A stretch of DNA of 64,000 nucleotides from Symbiodinium natans (taxonomy: Eukaryota; Sar; Dinophyceae; Suessiales; Symbiodiniaceae). Under the pieces are notes generated by a model, which did not search any database, was not told the origin of the DNA, and was given only the letters and a program-made list of their open reading frames with translations. The stretch is from NCBI GenBank assembly GCA_905221605.1, contig CAJNDS010002716.1:188001-252000 (forward strand), written 5' to 3'. This document shows positions 43,150 to 53,450 of the stretch, piece by piece. The first letter of the stretch is position 1; each line of letters begins with the position of its first letter. Made by a program: the position numbers and the translations under genes.

Positions 43150-44880
43150 CTTCTTGTCTCTCATGTCTCTCGAGTTTTTGCGCACTCTCTGCAACTCTCA
43201 AACTGCATAGGCTTGGAAGCTCCTTCGCCCCGGCTCACGCCATGTCTAAATTGGCACCCTATGCTCGAAAGCTTCACTGCTGCGGAGGTGCAGTGACTCG
43301 GTGACTAGTGAATACTCGTGATTGCTTGCGGACTCACAAAAGCACCCACGATCCCGGCTCCTATTGAGCCAAGTCAGTGCCAAGCAATCTGAGCATGAAA
43401 GTATGGACTCTGTCTCGCAACAGCACCATCTTGAAGCTCACGCAGGCGCTGGTGTTTCACTGGACCATAAGCAGAAAGAGGAAACAATCGGAAAGCTGGA
43501 ATGCTTGTGATTGGAAACGAAAGGTTTCTCTAGCCACTGTCCTTCGACTTTTCTGGTTTGATGCTCGATCTGCCCCAGAACGCTGCGAAAGCGCTGCCCA
43601 CTGCAGCACTCCACACCTTAGAGCGCTGCAGCTTGCCCGTGTTACATCATGCTGCTTATGTGTACATATATATATATATACACACCATCTGTTCAAATTC
43701 AGTCAGAGCCCTTTAACAAATACCCACGATTTGGCTATTCGTGGATGAAACGCTAGACTATCATAAATCATTCTTGATATGGTGCCAACGCTCTACCGAA
43801 TCTCCGTAGCCTGCAAAGGCTGCCATTCCAGGGGCTGCAAGATGTCGTATTGCTGGCCGAGGCAATGGCGACACTTACCGCAGCAGGAACACGGACCTCA
43901 AACATGCCAAGGAAGGATCACAAGTCGCATCAAAGCACGCTTCTGAAAGGGAGCGCCGCGAGCCAAGGCTGAGCCAGTGGCCAGGAAGTTTTGGAAATGG
44001 AGCACAGCTAACAAGTAGCCCACAGCCTAACACTCTGCAGCCATGACGGCTTTTGAACATGAACTGAAATGCGTTGAGATCTACTTGTGTCTTTTGGCTC
44101 TGAATCTTCTGAGCCTCAGGCACTGCTCTTCATGGATGTTTCGATAGCTACCGTTCGACAAGCTGCCGTGTTCAACCTGAGAGCAACACGAAGACTCAAC
44201 AGGCCATCAACGAGAGTCAATGTAGTATAACGTAGTGAATCCAGTGAATGATGTGTGTTCGAGCACTGGTTCGAAAGCGCCTAAGGCCGCCTCGGCCGGG
44301 CTGGCCGGCTTTGTCTAGCATGTGTTTAAAAACTAAGTCTGCCTCTCTGCATCCTTTGAAAAATCATTCTTTCATCTGAAATTTCATACGGACGAACCGA
44401 TGGGTGATCAGCGTGCACTGAGTCACAAAGAACGCCGAGTCAGAAATCAAGCAAGACCGAGTCAGAGAACGGGATGGGACAAGTCAAACAAGCGCAACAG
44501 CAACTTGGGGGTTTTAGCTAGAGGCTTCAGGTTGATGACTTCCAATGAAATCAAGCAGCTCGGGTTCCAAAGAAGCAGTTGAAAGAATTACCATGGAATG
44601 GTCATTCGAGCTCCAAGCTGGCAGTTCAAAGACTTCCAGCATTCAATTTGGGATGCGCCAGCCTGGATCCTGCAGGCAAAGTACTGCAATGGTTGTTTCG
44701 AGTTTGTGAATGTCAGCTGCTGAGTTCCCCCAACGCATATTTTCTGCAGTGGAAAAATGTTCGATCTAGCAAAACCAAGGCATGCATGGATGGCGCACCT
44801 CGGATAGAATGGGATCTCAACCAAAGTTAAGACTGAAATGGAAGTTGCTGTCAGCCATCCAAAACACGTGCAACAGCACA
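43150..44880. other. no recognised gene
   Basis: Short frames only, and a TA microsatellite at 43,665-43,682. At 44,283 there is GCCGCCTCGGCCGGGCTGGC, a weak inverted match to the GC-rich end of the dispersed element. The last exons of the transporter gene may fall near 44,600-44,880 but I cannot place them. Confidence 0.3.
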
Positions 44881-44904
44881 TGCTGAGGTCTCCACCGTGC
44901 TACC

Positions 44905-46076
44905 GATGCCAGGCCATAGCCCGACAAGCCTGTTGAGAAGCTCAAGAGCTATGAGCCCTTGCATACGTGGTGTTGCTCTGATGCAAGGAACCGCCAAGAA
45001 GATGAAGGCTCAGGATCGCCAGTTGCAGTGGTACGCCTTCGACAGGTTAGGCGAAACATGGCGAGACCGTCTCAGGCGCCCCCTCGGGTCTGCCATTCTG
45101 CCATTGGGCACCAGCCGAAAGGATGTAGGATCGGCAGGAGGCCACCGAGGAGCCCACCTCTAAGACAGCTGCCATTTAAACACAACTTCATTCAATTTCT
45201 CAGGCTGAGATGCAACTGAGGTCCGGTGCGATGACGCAGGTTGCGAGCACGCCCAGGATGGGAGTGAATCTGGCCGCCCTGCGGAAGAAGACAAGGCTTC
45301 GAAACACTCGGAACACTGAAAACCAGGCGGCTTGCTTCTCCGAGGTGGTTGGAAGCCACTGCTTGAAGGCAAGCCCGAAGATGGTGGGGGCCAGCACAAC
45401 CTTGCCACATCTTGCAACTTGACGCCGGAAAATCACACTAGCTGCTGCAAGATGTCACTAACCTCGACATCGTCCATTTCAAATCAAGGCATCGCTTCCA
45501 TTAATTTCCCTTTTGGGGTTAAGTTTGTGCTTTGGCTCCACCACTATGATTGTGGTTTGACTTCTTTTGCTTTAATCATGTTTAATCCAACCTTGGGCGT
45601 GATCCGTCAGACGAATTTGGAACAGAGAGCCCAATGTTGAGACAGCTGAGGCTTGAACCTTCACGGTCGATTGGATGATCCCCACAGCATCAACAGAAAC
45701 AACAGTCCCGAGGAGGAGTTTTGCCTGGGCTCTTCCGTGTATCTCAAGGGGCATCTCTCATCCTTCACGGGCGACTGTGACGACCGAACGAGTATTCTCG
45801 CCGTTTCGACTCAGCTCGCAACCAGCAAAGGTGTCGCCACAATGCAAAGCAGAGTTGTGGACATCGTCATCAAAACGCTGAGGGCCACGTCTCCGTTCGC
45901 CTGACAGGTGCATCAAAAACAAGCACGCCTTGCAGCTGAGGCAACTCAATAGCGTAAGCTCTGGCAAGCAGCCCATGCAACATCAGCTGAGGCCAAGCAC
46001 TATGAGCGTGCACAGGTTGGAAGTGTGGCCGCCATTGATAGACCCGATCAGAACCAAACCAGCCAGAGTTGGCGCA
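44905..46076 (-). CDS. BASS-family (bile acid:sodium symporter-like) transporter
   Basis: BASS proteins are membrane carriers that move organic anions with sodium. Plant and algal members sit in the plastid envelope and carry pyruvate, glycolate and similar acids. Exons down the minus strand: PTLAGLVLIGSINGGHTSNL (46,070-46,003), ANGDVALSVLMTMSTTLLCI with VATPLLVA (45,902-45,815), KLLLGTVVSVDAVGIIQSTV (45,725-45,660) and VVLAPTIFGLAFKQWLPTTS (45,403-45,338). Then AARFTPILGVLATCVIA (45,292-45,226), LQLAILSLHLLG (45,030-44,990) and GLSGYGLAS (44,930-44,905). These match in order the family's GGTASN, GDVALSVLMT, TPLL, VLAP and LLH motifs. One intron uses a GC donor (GAGAA then GCAAGC) and a CGCAG acceptor; joining restores an unbroken frame. 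N- and C-terminal exons are not placed, so it is partial here. Substrate is unknown. Confidence 0.75.
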
Positions 46077-46199
46077 TCGGCCCTGGTCAAACACAACAGG
46101 AAGGCAAAGTCGGCAGCGGTCCACAATGGTCCACACTACGACAGAAACAAATCTGAAGGTTCTTCTGAGATCGTTTCTCCAAGCCGGTGAGCAAGTTTG

Positions 46200-48340
46200 C
46201 TCACTGATCTTGTAACGTACAAGAGGAGTCATGTCATCTAACTTATAACACTTGTCTTCACTGTAGCCTACATCTGTTTGTTGAAGTTGCTGTGCTGCTG
46301 CGAACCGATGCAACACAACTCTCCGGAAGGGGCAGCGCCCTCGGGTACCAGCTTGAAGGTGTTAAGATGTGTCAAATACGAGTTCCACGCTAGTTTTCAC
46401 TGACATGCCTGAACGACCAGCATTGCAAGATGGTTTTCAGCCATAGGCCAGTCCACGCCGTGCTGGCGTGATGCCGGCCCAATGCATGGTTGGCTTTGTG
46501 ATGCGGTCCTGGCTTGGCAGTAAATGCCGTGCAAAGCCGTGTCGGAAAGCCTATTCGGCGTGCTGCGCGTCGCCCCGTCGCAGGGAGGCATGTTTGCAAA
46601 CCAGGGTTGCAGCATGCTGCAGCCATATGCGAAGGGGCCAGGCCGTGACGCAAGCCAGCAAGCCATGGGGAGTGGCATTGCTCCCCGGCGTTTGCCCCAG
46701 GGCAGAGCGGACAGTGCAGGCTGTTCTCAGAGGCGGGCGCATGGCAGCTTCCAGGTACTCAAAAAAAGAGATCGGATTCTCACCTGATCTCTTCGGTGAC
46801 TTGGTTGCGCCGGACCGCTTGCTCCACTCATATGAAGGTCAGAGTATGTATCTGCTCCACTCGGGCCGCACAAGCTCGGGAGCACGTGATGCTTTCGCAC
46901 GAAGAGCATCCTCGTAGAGTCATAGAGCTGCAAACCGGAGATCGGTACGGGACTTGCAGTCGTAGAAAGTCGAGGAAGCCCCATTGTAGATGTAAGATCC
47001 AGACTTCAGGTGACCGGAGGAAGGCTCGAGAGCAGGCAAGGTCAGCGAACAAGGGGGTCGGGAAATGGCCCAGGAAAGGCGTCCGGCAACCTGAAGGTGC
47101 CAAATGTGAGAAAGACAAGTAAGACAAGTAAGACAAGTACAAGAGATAGAGAAAAAGGATTGGAGTTGGCAGCGGAAAGGGTCGCACTGTACGGACTCGG
47201 TCAGGCTGCAGGAGGTGGACTCCGTCTACCCACTCCACGACCAACTTGCAGTTTCTCACTGTGCGTCCAAATAACATAGACAAACAAGTATCCGAGCTAA
47301 GCAGTGCTCACAACCAGAAAGTGTCTATACTACAGCTACTCGAAGCTCCGGCCGAATGAAACGCACGACGCCCTGGAGCAACTCCCCACGGGCATAGAGC
47401 AGAAATGCAATGTCAGGACCGCCTATCACAAAAAGTGAGGTGGGGTCTTGGGCGTCCAGTTTCGAGTGGCAGCCCCATTCTTTCATGTACATGGTTCAAC
47501 GATGTTCAATGTTTCATGCATCTTGCACGAGTCCAGATATGCACCTGGCCTAATCAGCAGCGCCAAGGAATATGCCAGGGCCTGACAACTGAGATCGCAT
47601 CCACGAGAGACATGGTTCAGCAATCATAAGTCCGTGACCGGCATGAGCACGAAGCAAGCAGCTGCATTAATGACCTGGCTTTGCAAAGGCATGAGCCAAC
47701 AGGAAATATCAGTCGGCTCAGCCCACGACCACTGCAAGCCAGTTTCTGATGCTCGAACGAAAATCGTCAATGGATGTGGTCAGACCTTCTCCCAAAGTCT
47801 CTGCTCAGGCTCAAGAAGACAAAGGCCGCTAAAGGCATCCGTCAAGAAATTGCAACCAAGAAGCCCACACTGAACATTAGGACGCCGAGTAGCCATGTAA
47901 ACCATTCCTGATTCACCCAGTCGAACGACCTGGGCTGGAAACGATGCGCACCCGCAAAACCTTCCTGGTCTCATAGTACAGCCAAGCTGCTCCGGACGGG
48001 TGACAGAAACTAGTGTCACGACAGCCAGCCAGAGGACGAAGGAGTTATTGAAGCGGGAAACAAGCCTCGGCCAAACGGGCTAGACGTCACATAAATGACT
48101 CATGTCATTGATCTCAAACTGAACAAAAGTTCAACAAACCGATCGCTTGAGACAACATTCACTTGAAATATTCATTCATATTCATCCGTTGTCTCATCGT
48201 TGTATCACGGCTTCCTTGCTTCTTCCCCACGTGCCGCTAGGGCACCGATCCACCGGCGCCGCAAAAGCCTTGCAAGGCAACGACATGCACAAGTTATGAC
48301 GATATTTAGGGAGTTTTTGGCCTGAACCTCAAGGACCAAA
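46200..48340. other. possible upstream exons, unassigned
   Basis: Minus-strand frames such as LFGRTVRNCKLVVEWVDG (47,270-47,215) look coding-like and could be 5' exons of the BASS gene. A GACAAGTAA repeat (47,115-47,145) and otherwise featureless sequence fill the rest. Confidence 0.25.
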
Positions 48341-49610
48341 GGACCTCATGGATGCTTCAGTTCTCAGAATTCAGCATCTCCGGCCTTCTCTGCGGTTGCT
48401 CGCCGGAACCGACAGCCGGATCGGGAAACGCGCGGGTAAGTTAAGCCAACCGCCAGCAAAGATGCCGACAACCTCCAATGCCACGCCGGAGTGTGCCAAA
48501 CGCGATGCCCGAGTCGCGGCACTGGTCTATGAAGCCAAGGGTCGCTTTGCGACAAGCTTGGCTCAATCGAGTGATGCCTGTCACCCCTCCGCTGCACAAG
48601 CAGAGGAGAGACGGCTTGCATGATGAATTAATTTACTATGATTTTTGAAAACTGACATTCTTGTTTAGACTTCGTGAAGCAACGATTAACCGCATAGCCA
48701 GTGGACATGAGGATTGAAAACTGAGGATGCTTCTTACCCTCCCAACAAACCTGACACGTCGCAAACCTATTTCTCTGCATGGCTGCAAAGGTTGAACAAG
48801 TCTCCACCAGGGCCCTGCCCCCATGCTCGAGGAATCTTCGCTCCAAGTACACATCAAGTTCATTTTTCAAAACTTTCCGCATCCAGACTGCCAATTTTGG
48901 CGGACTAAAGTAGTTGAGACTCCCAACCGTGCGCGTCGGTGAGGTGCGCACATGGCGACAAAGGCCTCAGGTTCGGATCCTTGCAGCAGTCTCATGAAAT
49001 CAATTTGGGTCGGATCCACCTGTGCTAGTCCACTGCTTCCATAAAAAGCAAATGCCAGACTTCGTCGGTACGGTGAAACGTAGGTGAAACGTCCGTGTTG
49101 CTCGTGGTCTGCCTGTATTAGGCAATGCGCCACTTACAAAGCTGCTTTGCAGGCCTCACAGCGAACCGTGCCGACATCACTACAGGCAAAACTGTCTAGC
49201 GTATTGATGCACAAAGCCTGGCTGCGCTGTATGACACTGTATGAAATTGCCCACGCAAAACCCTTTCCGGCCTGCTCTTTTGCCTCTGCCTGCCCGGCGA
49301 ACCCTTCGTGACCGACCGAGCACAAGTGGTCGATCACCTTGGAACAGTGACTCAAAAGACGCAAACGCGTAAGCTGCAATGGTCTCCGCGATGGCAACGT
49401 AAAGATGCATCAATAATTTCAATACCCAGGAACCAGTCCAACAGGAGCATCTGGAAAACGCCCCTGCCAGTCCTGGCACAGCATGTTTTGCAACTGGCCT
49501 TTTCCAGCGCAAAGGAGCTTAGCATGCCGTTGTTTATGCTCCCGCTGCCTGCGAAATCACATATTAAAGAAAAAGTGCAACATTAAACCTATCCATGAGG
49601 CTCAATGATT
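48340..49610 (-). other. unassigned coding-like pieces
   Basis: Minus-strand segments RGVFQMLLLDWFLGIEIIDA (about 49,465-49,405), AFYGSSGLAQVDPTQIDFMR (about 49,050-48,990), and VWMRKVLKNELDVYLERRFL with FATCQVCWEGKKHPQF (48,890-48,720) have protein-like composition. A 91-codon plus-strand frame at 48,348-48,623 is an alternative. No family recognised. Confidence 0.25.
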
Positions 49611-49764
49611 GTACAATGTTGCCCGACTTGCTCGCTGCGCGTGCAGCCTAATCCAGGCACTTCTAACATGCAAGCATCTGCTTTATTACCAACGCTCATC
49701 TGAACCTGCTGGGGTCAGTAATATGTATATCCGCCGACCCCAGCAACAGCGGGGCGGCGTCAGT

Positions 49765-51178
49765 GAAGACCCTCCCTGCCCTCACCGCAACCTCTTCCCC
49801 CTTCCCCTTCCCAACCATTCCACTCCGCCTCTCCACTTGGCCTTGCCTCTGCCCGTAACCCCCACCAACCCCTTCTCCTGCCCCCCCTCCCTTTCCCAAC
49901 CATTCCACTCCATCCCCCTCCCCTACCCCTTCCCCATGCCCCCCCTCTCACCGTACCCCCAATCCACCCACCACCAACCCCTTGCCCGCCCCTCACCGTT
50001 ACTACCTGCCCCCCCTCCCACTACCCTTCCCCTTCCCAAGCATTCCACTCCATCCTCCTCCCCCCCTTCCCCACCCCCAATCCACCCTTCTCCAGCCACT
50101 TACCTCATCTTTTGACTTTCCCAATCCACCCTTCTCCAGGCACTGACCTCATCTCCACCTACCTACCCCCCTCCCCCCCACTCCCACCACCACTAACCGC
50201 TTCCTTGCCCTCCCACTACCCTTCCCCTTCCCAACCATTCCTCTCTAGACTGGATCAGATGCTTTAAAGGGCTCCAGCGCATGCCCCCAACCCCCCCCCC
50301 CCACTCGATTCGGTGACTGACTTTCCCGCCCACTCCGCTCCTCCGTTTGCTCCACCCCTCCCCCCCCCACCCACCCCCCCCCCCGCCCCCCCCCCCCCCC
50401 CCCCCCCCCCCCACCCCCCCCCCCGCCCCCCCCCCCCCCCCCCACCCCCCCCCCCCCCCCCCCTTCTCCAGCCACTTACCTCCTCCTCCCACCAACCCCT
50501 GCCCCCCGCTCCCCACCCTCTCACCGTACCCCCCAATCCAACCCCTTCCCTGCCCCTCCTCCCACTTCCCCTCCCAACCTTCCTCACCCTTCTCCAACTT
50601 ACCTCCCCCCTCCCCCCCCCACCACCAACCCCGCTCCCCACCACCCCTTCCCAACCATTCCACTCCATCCCCCTCCCCTACCCCTGCCCTCACCGCAACC
50701 TCTTCCCCTTCCCCTCCAGCGCATGCCCGACACACCATTCCACTCCATCCTCCTCCCCTCTCTAGACTGGATCAGATGATCAGATGACTGACTTTAAAGG
50801 GTCCAGTGCATGCCCGCTTGCTCCGCCCGCTCCGTTTGCTCCGCCCTTCCCACCCGCCCCTTCCCACCCCCCACCCCACCCCCCCCACCCCCACCCCCCC
50901 CACCCCCCCCCCCACCCCCCCCACCCCCCCCCCACCCCCCCCCACCCCCCCCCACACCCCCCCCAACACCCCCCCCCCACCCCCCCCCCCCCCCCCACCC
51001 CCCCCACCCCCCCCCACCCCCCCCCCCACACCCCCACCCCACCCCCCCCCAGCCCACCCCCCACCCCCCCCCCCCCCCCCCCCCCCTCCCCCCCCCCACC
51101 CCCCCCCCCCCCCCCCAACCCCGCCCACCCCCCCCCCCCCAACCCCCCCCACCCCCCCAACCCCCCCCACCCTGAGGA
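49765..51178 (+). repeat. 1.4-kb C-rich polypyrimidine block
   Basis: CCCTTCCC, CCACTCC and CCACCCAA words (49,790-50,240 and 50,490-50,750) alternate with near-pure C runs (50,355-50,465) and C runs punctuated by single A (50,870-51,170). Two direct copies of CTCTAGACTGGATCAGATG followed by TTTAAAGGG and GCATGCCC (50,242 and 50,757) divide it. The minus strand is therefore G-rich and able to form G-quadruplexes. Long Pro or Gly frames across it are artefacts of composition. Confidence 0.95.
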
Positions 51179-51179
51179 G

Positions 51180-51205
51180 TTTCGGGTTTAGGGTTTAGGG
51201 CTCAA
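51180..51205 (+). repeat. interstitial telomere-like (TTTAGGG)
   Basis: TTCGGGTTTAGGGTTTAGGG lies directly after the C-rich block: two exact TTTAGGG units plus one variant. Confidence 0.75.
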
Positions 51206-51209
51206 AATG

Positions 51210-51760
51210 CAAGGGTTGCTACTCCCACCTAGTTTGTCCACGGCCTTACATATACCGTTTCAGAACTCAGAACCAAGGTTTACGGTTTCGGGGCTTAGAG
51301 CAGAGGCATTATCTCCCAGAGTTGAGCAGGAGAAGGGGGGGGGGGGTAACCGAAGGGATAGGGTTTGGGCAGCTTGGGCGTTTGCCTCCAAGGGGTCGGC
51401 GGCACTGGCGGCAGCCATTAAATCGGGCAGCGCGAGGTCCTCAAAGGACCGAGCAAATGCGGACCTTTTAGCCCGGGTCGTCCCGGGAATAGCCTTGCTG
51501 GCCTCTGGCCTTCTGCGAAGCAGAATTAGGCCGGACGCCAGTGCCGCCGACCCCCGCGTGCCGCCGGTGAACGGTTTTTTTTTCGTGGTTTTTTGCGTCG
51601 CCACGGAGGCCCCCAGAGGGCGCGCATCATGAGCATCAGCGGGTCCAGCCCGGGACCCCCAGGCGCGCATCAGGAGCATCAGCGGCTCCCGGGGCGGGAC
51701 CCCGGGGGCGCATCAGGAGCATGATGCCCCCCAAAGGGTGGCATATAAGCCCGGGGCTAG
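51210..51760. other. no gene; GC-rich with AGGCGCGCATCAGGAGCATC repeats
   Basis: Three copies of a unit with GGCGCATCAGGAGCATCAGCG (51,620-51,725, the first two differing by a few bases) sit in otherwise unassigned GC-rich sequence. A 141-codon plus frame crosses it without domain resemblance. Confidence 0.4.
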
Positions 51761-51769
51761 GAAAAAGGG

Positions 51770-51905
51770 AGTTTAGGGGCCTTATAAAGTGCTTAGAAAC
51801 GTTAAGGGAGTCTAGGAGCCTCAAACGCTTAGGGGCCTGAAAATGCTTAGAAACTTAACGCTTAGAGATTTTAAGGGAGTTTAGGGGCCTCAACATGCTT
51901 AGAAA
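51770..51905 (+). repeat. AGTTTAGGGGCCT...GCTTAGAAAC repeat
   Basis: Three diverged units pair GTTTAGGGGCCT with TGCTTAGAAAC, spaced 45-70 bp. Confidence 0.7.
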
Positions 51906-51957
51906 CTGCTCGCCCCGGGCTTCTGCGTGCGCTGCCCGCCCATGGGCGCAGCCCCTT

Positions 51958-52075
51958 AAAATATATATATGTATGTCTACCTATCCACTTGTTCTATTCC
52001 TGCTGGGGTCAGTATATGTATATATATATATATATGTATGTCTACCTATCCACTTACTTGTTCTATTCTGTCTTC
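51958..52075. repeat. ~60-bp direct repeat with (TA)n
   Basis: ATATGTATGTCTACCTATCC followed by ACTTGTTCTATTC occurs twice (from 51,965 and 52,032). The intervening CCTGCTGGGGTCAGTATATG also occurs at about 49,706 with one extra base, so a longer repeat unit flanks the C-rich block. Confidence 0.75.
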
Positions 52076-52489
52076 AGGAGTGGCATACGCGCAAAAGGAA
52101 GTCCAATCCAGTCTCATGCTTGGTTGTTTCAAGGACGGGGCCCCCACACAATTTGGTTCCGATCTGTTTCTCACTGCGGGACAGATGCTTCGTTTGAAAA
52201 CCCCTCCTCTCTACTTAGCTTGAGAAAGCAGCTTGGACTTGGTAGTCAGCATGAACCAGTCCTCTGTGCACTCCACCCGCACGGCAACTGCGATACACTC
52301 TCCCCAGAGCCTGAGTGCTCGTTAGTCTGCGTCGCTGCCCAGCAACACAAGCAGCGCACTGATTGTAAGTGACAGACCCAGCAAGTAGGCCTCCCAGAGC
52401 TGCAATGGATTGTGCAGTGCTAGGGCTACGCTGTCCAAGACTACTAACACACACTAACACCATCTGGTACACACAACTGCCACTGTCCA

Positions 52490-53410
52490 TCACTGTCCTA
52501 CAACTTCACGTGGTAGGCCTTCACCATCACACTCGGGCTGCACACCGGCAAGCAAATCTTTCCAGCTTCCGTCTGTAAAGGCTGCATACATGTCGACGGC
52601 TGGAGGGGCTGGTGCAGGCGGTGCTCCCGCATCGCCATCGTACTCTTCGTAGCCTGCGTCGGAAGCATTGAAATTATTGATGTGGCTCTTGTAGCCATCA
52701 CCTAGCGGCTTGTCTGGAATTGAGATCATGTCAATCGTCTCTGGTAGAGGATCGGCATTGTAGTGCCCCGGATCGTTGATTCGCGTCGTCATCTCCCTTA
52801 CGAAATCATTCCAGGTAATCTCGCCCGTGCCGCTGACGTCCCACTCATGAAAAGTTGCCACCAAGTCTGGACCATCATCTCCAGGTGGAAAACCACAGGC
52901 ATTTGTCAAGTCCCACAATCCTGGAATGTCGAGGTTCGGCGCGCAGCTCGACAACGAGCCATAATACAAGAAGGCATTCCCCATGGCCTTCCATATCCAA
53001 ATAAAACCACTAACTACAAGGCTCGGCAAGCTTAGACAAACCCTGTGCACAGAGCGGATGAAGCTTGGGTCCTGCTGGTCCTCCTCACCGGGAATAACGT
53101 TGTCGCCCTTCTCTCGGCGAAGCTTGCAGAGCTTGTTGAATGTCGTAGTGAATTTGAGAATCTCAGCCGGTCACACAGCAAGTAGCAAGAAGCCCAAATG
53201 ACTTGCAAGCACCACCACAGACATGGAAGAAAACAAGAGCGGACACCTGCATCCTGCCCTATCCCAAGATTATTCGGGCCCGCGAAGCTGCATCCTCCTT
53301 CGTCTGTGGCGGCGCGATGCTGAGGCCAACCTCCTGGCCCGCGAAGCGCTCGCATCGTCGATTCGCCAGCCGTATCAACGTGTCCTCAGGGAGATCCACA
53401 GAACCACGTA
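52490..53410 (-). CDS. EF-hand calcium-binding protein
   Basis: Three exons are visible. The first reads VDLPEDTLIRLANRRCERFA with GQEVGLSIAPPQTKEDAASR (53,405-53,275). The second reads EILKFTTTFNKLCKLRREKG then GEEDQQDPSFIRSVHR (53,163-53,040). The third starts near AMGNAFLYYGSLSSCAPNL and holds LVATFHEWDVSGTGEITWND with FVREM, then an Asp/Gly/Pro-rich tail ending at 52,490. DVSGTGEITWND is one EF-hand loop, with Asp at 1 and acidic residues at usual sites, but Asp instead of Glu at the last position, which can favour magnesium or weaken calcium binding. It follows directly after the annexin gene on the same strand. No enzyme domain is seen. A calcium-sensing role is inferred; the start is not placed. 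Confidence 0.55.
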
Positions 53411-53450
53411 AGGCGTAAGACTGTTAGTGAGAAAATAAGACTATAAGACT

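Noticed and set aside
50264-51198. Long poly-Gly and poly-Pro open frames on both strands
   Set aside because: They mirror the C-rich block in every frame; no codon bias, start context or domain supports coding.
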